Positions 4,809-8,079 of a DNA stretch of 8,079 bases are shown piece by piece. How positions within the stretch are numbered: position 1 is the stretch's first letter; every line of letters starts with the position of its first letter. The stretch lies in assembly GCA_036517855.1 (NCBI GenBank), contig DATDSR010000027.1, positions 1 through 8,079 on the forward strand, given 5' to 3'. The notes beneath the pieces are model-generated. The model made no database searches and was not told where the DNA came from. It saw only the letters and a program-made list of their open reading frames with translations. The position numbers and the translations under genes were made by a program. The stretch comes from DATDSR01 sp036517855 (GTDB taxonomy: Bacteria; Patescibacteriota; Minisyncoccia; Phycocordibacterales; DATDSR01).

Positions 4809-5072
4809 CTATCCACCCTCAACGAGATCCGGCTCACGCCCGTCAGCGAGCTCCCGCAGGAGCCAAGCCACCTGCTTACCATCAAGTTCGAGCTGTAGGT
4901 TCTCCGAATTCGTGGCGACCCTGCGTAGCCTTTCCATGAGCTCACGATTCTTCTCGCGAAGTTCCGCGACTAGCTCGACGACGCTCTGTTGCCGCGCCCC
5001 CTCTCCTGCCGCATGGATCGCATCGTTCACGTCTTGACCGTCACCACCACCCGTTAGCCCACTTCCACCCAT
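4809..5072 (-). CDS. Orphan small protein B, 87 aa, predicted coiled coil
   Basis: I do not recognise this protein. Residues 1-27 are rich in Gly/Asp/Ala and likely disordered (GGSGLTGGGDGQDV). Residues 31-56 read as a coiled coil with heptad-like Leu/Val spacing (VVELVAELREKNRELMERLR), and residues 59-77 form a strand-plus-helix tail (LQLELDG, then KQVAWLLRELAD). There is no membrane segment or signal peptide. Coding is supported by a near-perfect Shine-Dalgarno (AAAGGAGG, 5 nt before the ATG), a promoter (TTGCCC, 17 bp, TAGCTT) and GC of about 60% against about 43-45% in S1 and HisRS stretches. It is antisense to its neighbours, convergent with ybeY and divergent from ftsA. The promoter box and SD block match those of orphan genes A and C. 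It might be an oligomerising regulator or scaffold, but nothing in the sequence proves a role. Confidence 0.7.
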   Translation of the reverse strand: MGGSGLTGGGDGQDVNDAIHAAGEGARQQSVVELVAELREKNRELMERLRRVATNSENLQLELDGKQVAWLLRELADGREPDLVEGG

Positions 5073-5077
5073 TGTGT

Positions 5078-5085
5078 CCTCCTTT
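5078..5085 (-). promoter_or_regulatory. Shine-Dalgarno AAAGGAGG of orphan gene B
   Basis: On the minus strand AAAGGAGG (5085-5078) is followed by ACACA and then the ATG at 5072. This is the strongest ribosome-binding site in the window and fixes the start of gene B. The block GGAGGACAC recurs before orphan gene C. Confidence 0.8.
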
Positions 5086-5125
5086 GCCGCGCCGAAGTTT
5101 TAACGAAGGCGGGCTTCCAACCGCT

Positions 5126-5154
5126 AAGCTAGCATGCGCAATCCACAGGGGCAA
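5126..5154 (-). promoter_or_regulatory. Promoter of orphan gene B
   Basis: On the minus strand TTGCCC (5154-5149) and TAGCTT (5131-5126) are 17 bp apart, with TGC directly before the -10. It is the most complete promoter of the three orphan genes and gives a leader of about 47 nt. Its -35 occupies the position where a 17-bp-spaced -35 of the divergent ftsA promoter would fall. Confidence 0.6.
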
Positions 5155-5168
5155 GTATCGGGTGATGG

Positions 5169-5177
5169 TGATACAAT
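5169..5177 (+). promoter_or_regulatory. Extended -10 promoter of ftsA
   Basis: TGA-TACAAT ends 6 nt before the ftsA ATG at 5184, predicting a leaderless mRNA. There is no good -35 at the expected place. Confidence 0.6.
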
Positions 5178-5183
5178 ACTCTT

Positions 5184-6383
5184 ATGGCAAGGAGCTTGGT
5201 GACGGGCATTGATGTTGGTAGCGCTTTCGTACGCGTAGTGGTTTGCGATTACTCCCAAAGCGATCAAGGTTTGGTGGTCCGCGCTTTGGTTAAAGTACCT
5301 TCAGATGGTTTGAAGAATGGCTACGTGGTTAATGCAGACACCGCCGGCGAATGCATCGGCACTGCCCTCTCTGAAGCAGGCCGATTGACAGGTCAGCAAA
5401 TCAAACGAGCCACAGTAGCCGTAGGTGGTGTGGGACTTTCAACCATCATGGAAACAGCAACCATCGCCATCTCGCGAGCCGATGGAGTTGTAAGTGAGTT
5501 CGATGTAACACGAGCCGTGGGCGAAAGCGAGGCCCGAGTTTCCGAACGACCGAATACAAAAATTCTCCACACAATTCCATCAGAGTTTAAAGTAGACGGA
5601 CGTAAAGTTTTAGGTAAACCACTTGGCCACGTGGGTGCCAAACTTGAAATTCGCACGCTCTTCGTGACCGCGGCTATGCCTCACGTCGAGGCATTGGTTA
5701 GCGCAATCGAAGCCCAGGGCACAGAGGTCTCCGACTTCTACGCCGCGCCCATCGCCGAGAGTATGGTCACGCTCACACCAAGCGCGCGCAATGCCGGTTC
5801 GGTGCTGGTGAACTTGGGTGCCGAAACCGTTTCGCTTGTGACATACGAGGACAGCTTACCAACATCACTTAAAGTCTTCCCTCTCGGTTCGGTCGACATC
5901 ACCAACGACATCGCTTTGGGACTGCGCGTCTCGCTTGAGGAGGCTGAACAAGTGAAGTTAGGCTTGCTACCCGACAAACGACCGAATAAAAAAGTAGGTG
6001 ATATTATCTCCGCGCGCTTCTCGGATATTTTCGAACTCATTGATACCCATTTAAAAAAGATTGGTCGCTCGGGCTTGTTGCCTGCCGGAGTTCTCTTCAC
6101 TGGCGAAGCTTCGCATAGCAAAGGCATCGAAGAGTTGGCGCGCAAGGAGCTTGGCCTACCTGCCAAAGTGGCCAAGAATTTTATCCCCGGCAACTTGGCA
6201 AGTAAGCCCACCGAAGCGCGCGTGCGTGAACGCCTCGAGCGAGCCCGTGACCCCGAATGGTCGGTGGCCCTTGGCTTGTGTGTGCTCGGCCTAATGGGCC
6301 CCGGCGAAGAGTCGCTCGGCCTAAGAGTTGCCAAACGCACAAAGAGTGGTGTAATCAAGTTCTTGCGTCAGTTCCTACCATAG
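5184..6383 (+). CDS. ftsA: Cell division protein FtsA
   Basis: FtsA is an actin-fold protein that tethers FtsZ filaments to the membrane. The 399-aa product has the phosphate-1 loop GIDVGSAFVRVVV (8-20), and an FtsA-specific 1C subdomain at about residues 83-165 that includes the KVLGKPLG and LEIRTLFVTA strands. The phosphate-2 region is VLVNLGAETVSLV (207-219), the adenosine region VLFTGEASHSKGI (303-315), and the C-terminal amphipathic membrane helix SGVIKFLRQFLP (388-399). The usual acidic residue of phosphate 2 (D-I-G-G-G-T) is Asn210 and the adenosine Gly-Gly is Gly-Glu, so nucleotide handling may differ from E. coli FtsA. I recall similar phosphate-2 forms in other CPR FtsA sequences. 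The ATG is 6 nt after an extended -10. ftsZ starts 16 nt after the stop. Confidence 0.92.
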   Translation: MARSLVTGIDVGSAFVRVVVCDYSQSDQGLVVRALVKVPSDGLKNGYVVNADTAGECIGTALSEAGRLTGQQIKRATVAVGGVGLSTIMETATIAISRADGVVSEFDVTRAVGESEARVSERPNTKILHTIPSEFKVDGRKVLGKPLGHVGAKLEIRTLFVTAAMPHVEALVSAIEAQGTEVSDFYAAPIAESMVTLTPSARNAGSVLVNLGAETVSLVTYEDSLPTSLKVFPLGSVDITNDIALGLRVSLEEAEQVKLGLLPDKRPNKKVGDIISARFSDIFELIDTHLKKIGRSGLLPAGVLFTGEASHSKGIEELARKELGLPAKVAKNFIPGNLASKPTEARVRERLERARDPEWSVALGLCVLGLMGPGEESLGLRVAKRTKSGVIKFLRQFLP

Positions 6384-6391
6384 AGTATGAT
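6363..6391 (+). promoter_or_regulatory. Probable ftsZ promoter at the end of ftsA
   Basis: TTGCGT (6363-6368) and TATGAT (6386-6391) are separated by 17 bp. Transcription would start near 6398, 1-2 nt before the ftsZ ATG, giving ftsZ a nearly leaderless mRNA independent of ftsA. No Shine-Dalgarno precedes ftsZ, consistent with this. Confidence 0.5.
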
Positions 6392-6399
6392 ACCCACAA

Positions 6400-7596
6400 A
6401 TGGCTAAAGTAACACCAGAGATTGAGGCATTCGCTCGCATTAAAGTTATTGGTGTGGGTGGCTCGGGCACCAACGCGGTCAACCACATGGTGCGCTCCAA
6501 GGTTAAGGGTGTGGAGTTTATCGCCGTGAACACTGATGCACAAGATTTGCATCATGCTTTGGCTCCAAAGAAAATCCATATCGGTAAGAATCTGACTCGA
6601 GGTTTGGGTACGGGCATGAATCCGGAGTTGGGCCGCAAAGCGGCCGAAGAAACAATGGAGGACGTGCAAGGCATCATCAAAGGCGCGGATATGGTCTTCG
6701 TAGCTTGCGGCATGGGCGGTGGCACAGGCACCGGGGCTTCGCCTGTCGTTGCCAAGAGCGCGCGCGAACAAGGCATCCTCACTATCGGAGTAGTCACCAA
6801 GCCATTCATCTTTGAAGGCGCGGCCCGTATGCGCCTGGCCGAAGAGGGCATTGCCGAACTTGCTAAAGAGGTGGACGCACTCATCATCATCCCCAACGAT
6901 CGCTTGCTCCAGATAATCGACAAAAACACTTCCGTGGCGGCCGCTTTCGCAATGTGTGACGAAATTTTACTTCAAGCCGTCGAGGGCATCTCCGACCTCA
7001 TCACAATGCCCGGTATCATCAACGTCGACTTCGCCGACATCCGAGCAGTGCTTGAGGACGCTGGGTCGGCCTTAATGGGCATTGGCACAGCTACTGGTGA
7101 GAACAGAGCCACGGAAGCCGCTAAGGCCGCTATCAACTCACCCCTTTTGGATATCTCAATCGACGGGGCACGGGGAGTCCTGTTTGCGATTTCAGGTGGC
7201 GAAGATCTCTCAATGATGGAGATCCAGGAGGCCGCTCATATCATCACCGAGTCGGCTGATCCAGAAGCTAAAGTCATCTTTGGCGCCATCCGTGACGATC
7301 GTTTGAAGAAGGGTCAGATTAAGATTACCGTCATCGCATCTGGTTTCGGCGGAGCCAACGCCACACCCAAGAAGCGTGGCCTCTTCTCAATGGGCTCGGT
7401 GGGAGAGGCAACAGCCAAACAAGAAATTAAACCCGCCCCCGTAGCCCCACAACCAGTTAGAGAAAAAGAGATAGCCAACGATATGGGAGTCCTAATGACT
7501 CGCCCACCCACTCCCCACGCCAAAAAGGAAAAGGAGAAAGAAGAGGAGGAAGACGACAGTTGGGCCATGCCCGCATTCCTGAGACGAAAGAAATAG
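6400..7596 (+). CDS. ftsZ: Cell division protein FtsZ
   Basis: FtsZ is the tubulin-like GTPase that forms the division ring. The 398-aa protein has IKVIGVGGSGTNAVNHM (14-30), the tubulin signature GGGTGTG (106-112), NTD (44-46), the guanine-site segment IIIPNDRLL (162-170) and the T7 synergy loop NVDFADIRAVL (208-218), whose acidic residues complete the GTPase site of the neighbouring subunit. A variable linker (about 320-385) has a basic/Pro-rich first part and a KEKEKEEEEDD tract. The conserved C-terminal peptide WAMPAFLRRKK binds FtsA. All catalytic elements are present and the length is usual. It follows ftsA by 16 nt, probably with its own promoter inside ftsA. A GC-rich hairpin lies 20 nt downstream, shared with convergent orphan gene C. 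Confidence 0.98.
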   Translation: MAKVTPEIEAFARIKVIGVGGSGTNAVNHMVRSKVKGVEFIAVNTDAQDLHHALAPKKIHIGKNLTRGLGTGMNPELGRKAAEETMEDVQGIIKGADMVFVACGMGGGTGTGASPVVAKSAREQGILTIGVVTKPFIFEGAARMRLAEEGIAELAKEVDALIIIPNDRLLQIIDKNTSVAAAFAMCDEILLQAVEGISDLITMPGIINVDFADIRAVLEDAGSALMGIGTATGENRATEAAKAAINSPLLDISIDGARGVLFAISGGEDLSMMEIQEAAHIITESADPEAKVIFGAIRDDRLKKGQIKITVIASGFGGANATPKKRGLFSMGSVGEATAKQEIKPAPVAPQPVREKEIANDMGVLMTRPPTPHAKKEKEKEEEEDDSWAMPAFLRRKK

Positions 7597-7616
7597 TTTT
7601 GATATATAAACGAATC

Positions 7617-7648
7617 GCGACCGGCCGTCCCTTTGGACGTCCGGTCGC
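7617..7648. terminator. Bidirectional GC-rich hairpin between ftsZ and orphan gene C
   Basis: GCGACCGG (7617-7624) pairs with CCGGTCGC (7641-7648), then one C/T mismatch, then CGTCC (7626-7630) with GGACG (7635-7639), around a CTTT loop. It lies 20 nt after the ftsZ stop and 6 nt beyond the gene C stop. Neither side has a clean U tract; the minus side continues into GATTCGTTTATATATC, which is T-rich. Termination in both directions is likely but not certain. Confidence 0.65.
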
Positions 7649-7654
7649 TTGAAG

Positions 7655-7903
7655 TCATACCACTTCCTGTTTGGCGATTTCCTCCAAAAGTGCCGCGATG
7701 TGAAGTGGGCGAAACGAGCCGACCACACGCTCACTCTTGCCCGCCCGAATGCGAGCAGCCAGTCCAGTTAGACGGGTGACTGGAATGAGACCGAGGAGTT
7801 CGCGCTGTACCCTGCATGTCACCTCGAGCTCTATGTTTCGATTAAGGGCAGTCTCCGCAATCCGTTCGAGTTCTTTGTAACTTGCCGGTCCGCCATCGGC
7901 CAT
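7655..7903 (-). CDS. Orphan small protein C, 82 aa, mostly helical
   Basis: I do not recognise this protein. From ATG 7903 it is predicted to be mainly alpha-helical: residues 8-38 form a long amphipathic helix (YKELERIAETALNRNIELEV), residues 43-54 a second, and residues 64-79 a third (FRPLHIAALLEEIAKQ). It has one Cys (30) and no membrane segment. The open frame extends upstream to a TTG at 7921, but the strong AGGAGG (7914-7909) sits 5 nt before ATG 7903, so the shorter form is preferred. GC is about 58%. Convergent with ftsZ, and separated from the next gene by its own promoter. The promoter box TGT-TAGCTT and the block AGGAGGACAC match orphan gene B almost exactly. Function unknown. Confidence 0.7.
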   Translation of the reverse strand: MADGGPASYKELERIAETALNRNIELEVTCRVQRELLGLIPVTRLTGLAARIRAGKSERVVGSFRPLHIAALLEEIAKQEVV

Positions 7904-7908
7904 CGTGT

Positions 7909-7914
7909 CCTCCT
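7909..7914 (-). promoter_or_regulatory. Shine-Dalgarno AGGAGG of orphan gene C
   Basis: On the minus strand AGGAGG (7914-7909) is followed by ACACG and the ATG at 7903; this decides the start. A small CCCC-AGTT-GGGG hairpin (7916-7927) directly abuts the site in the leader and could affect its access. Confidence 0.75.
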
Positions 7915-7941
7915 GCCCCAACTGGGGACTTGCCTACGGAC

Positions 7942-7950
7942 AAGCTAACA
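7942..7950 (-). promoter_or_regulatory. TGTTAGCTT extended -10 of orphan gene C
   Basis: On the minus strand TGT-TAGCTT (7950-7942) lies 38 nt upstream of ATG 7903, giving a leader of about 32 nt. It matches the orphan A and B boxes at 8 of 9 positions (Y = C or T). No -35 is evident. Confidence 0.5.
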
Positions 7951-7991
7951 CACTTCGCCGAGGAAGGGTAGGCCTCTACACAGCTTCATTA

Positions 7992-8019
7992 TTGACTACA
8001 AAATTGCTTGATCTATAAT
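7992..8019 (+). promoter_or_regulatory. Strong promoter of the gene starting at 8027
   Basis: TTGACT (7992-7997) and a consensus TATAAT (8014-8019) are 16 bp apart, the best sigma70-type promoter in the window. The -10 ends 7 nt before the ATG at 8027, predicting a leaderless mRNA. Confidence 0.75.
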
Positions 8020-8026
8020 ACTTGAT

Positions 8027-8079
8027 ATGCACGAAGACAAGCTCGACAATATAATGAAACAACTTGTTGATTTGAAAGG
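8027..8079 (+). CDS. N-terminal fragment of an unknown protein (runs off the window)
   Basis: The frame starts with ATG at 8027 and stays open for 17 codons (MHEDKLDNIMKQLVDLK) to the window end. The visible part looks like an amphipathic, probably coiled-coil, helix, which is too little to name a family. The call rests on position: a near-consensus promoter ends 7 nt before the ATG, matching the leaderless spacing of pth and ftsA. It is divergent from orphan gene C. Confidence 0.5.
   Translation, partial: MHEDKLDNIMKQLVDLK

Noticed and set aside
5738..6358. A 206-codon minus-strand open frame opposite ftsA
   Set aside because: It lies wholly inside ftsA, has no Shine-Dalgarno or promoter of either style seen here, and its Ser/Arg/Pro-rich translation looks like an antisense reflection of ftsA codon use.
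6355..6929. Two minus-strand open frames (138 and 125 codons) opposite ftsZ
   Set aside because: They are covered by the highly conserved ftsZ reading frame, overlap each other, and carry no recognisable protein motif or start signal.
7655..7921. TTG at 7921 as the start of orphan gene C
   Set aside because: The strong AGGAGG lies downstream of this TTG and 5 nt before ATG 7903, matching the spacing in orphan gene B.

Overview
This window most likely comes from a Candidate Phyla Radiation (Patescibacteria) bacterium, probably a Parcubacteria/Paceibacteria-type lineage. The grounds are the gene set (S1, Pth, signal peptidase, HisRS, bS21, YbeY, FtsA, FtsZ packed together), several enzymes shorter than usual for their families, and housekeeping genes whose promoters sit so close to the start codon that the mRNAs should be leaderless or nearly so. 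TGA is used as a normal stop and no gene contains an internal TGA, which argues against the UGA-recoding CPR lineages (Gracilibacteria, Absconditabacteria). The lineage is inferred from gene content; no phylogeny was possible.

Layout. 1-67 (-): 5' end of a possible metallo-beta-lactamase-fold protein. 125-436 (+): orphan gene A, then a strong terminator hairpin. 486-627: nested inverted repeats. 657-1781 (+): four-domain S1 protein. 1782-2282 (-): peptidyl-tRNA hydrolase, convergent with S1 and with no base between the stop codons. 2320-2832 (+): signal peptidase I. 2839-4209 (+): histidyl-tRNA synthetase. 4233-4481 (+): bS21. 4482-4799 (+): YbeY. 4809-5072 (-): orphan gene B. 5184-6383 (+): FtsA. 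6400-7596 (+): FtsZ. 7655-7903 (-): orphan gene C. 8027-8079 (+): start of an unknown gene.

How the genes work together. S1, Pth, HisRS, bS21 and YbeY serve translation initiation, tRNA charging, peptidyl-tRNA recycling and rRNA maturation. FtsA anchors FtsZ filaments to the membrane, and FtsZ ends in the conserved peptide that binds FtsA. LepB releases exported proteins by cleaving their signal peptides.

The most unusual signal is a contrast between two expression styles. First genes of housekeeping units have a -10 box 6-10 nt before the ATG and no Shine-Dalgarno. Three small unrecognised genes (A, B, C), scattered among them and on both strands, share a different 5' module: a TGYTAGCTT extended -10 and an AGGAGGRCAC Shine-Dalgarno block. 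Two also end at a strong GC-rich hairpin, and all are more GC-rich than S1 and HisRS. They look like members of one recurrent class of small genes, of unknown function.
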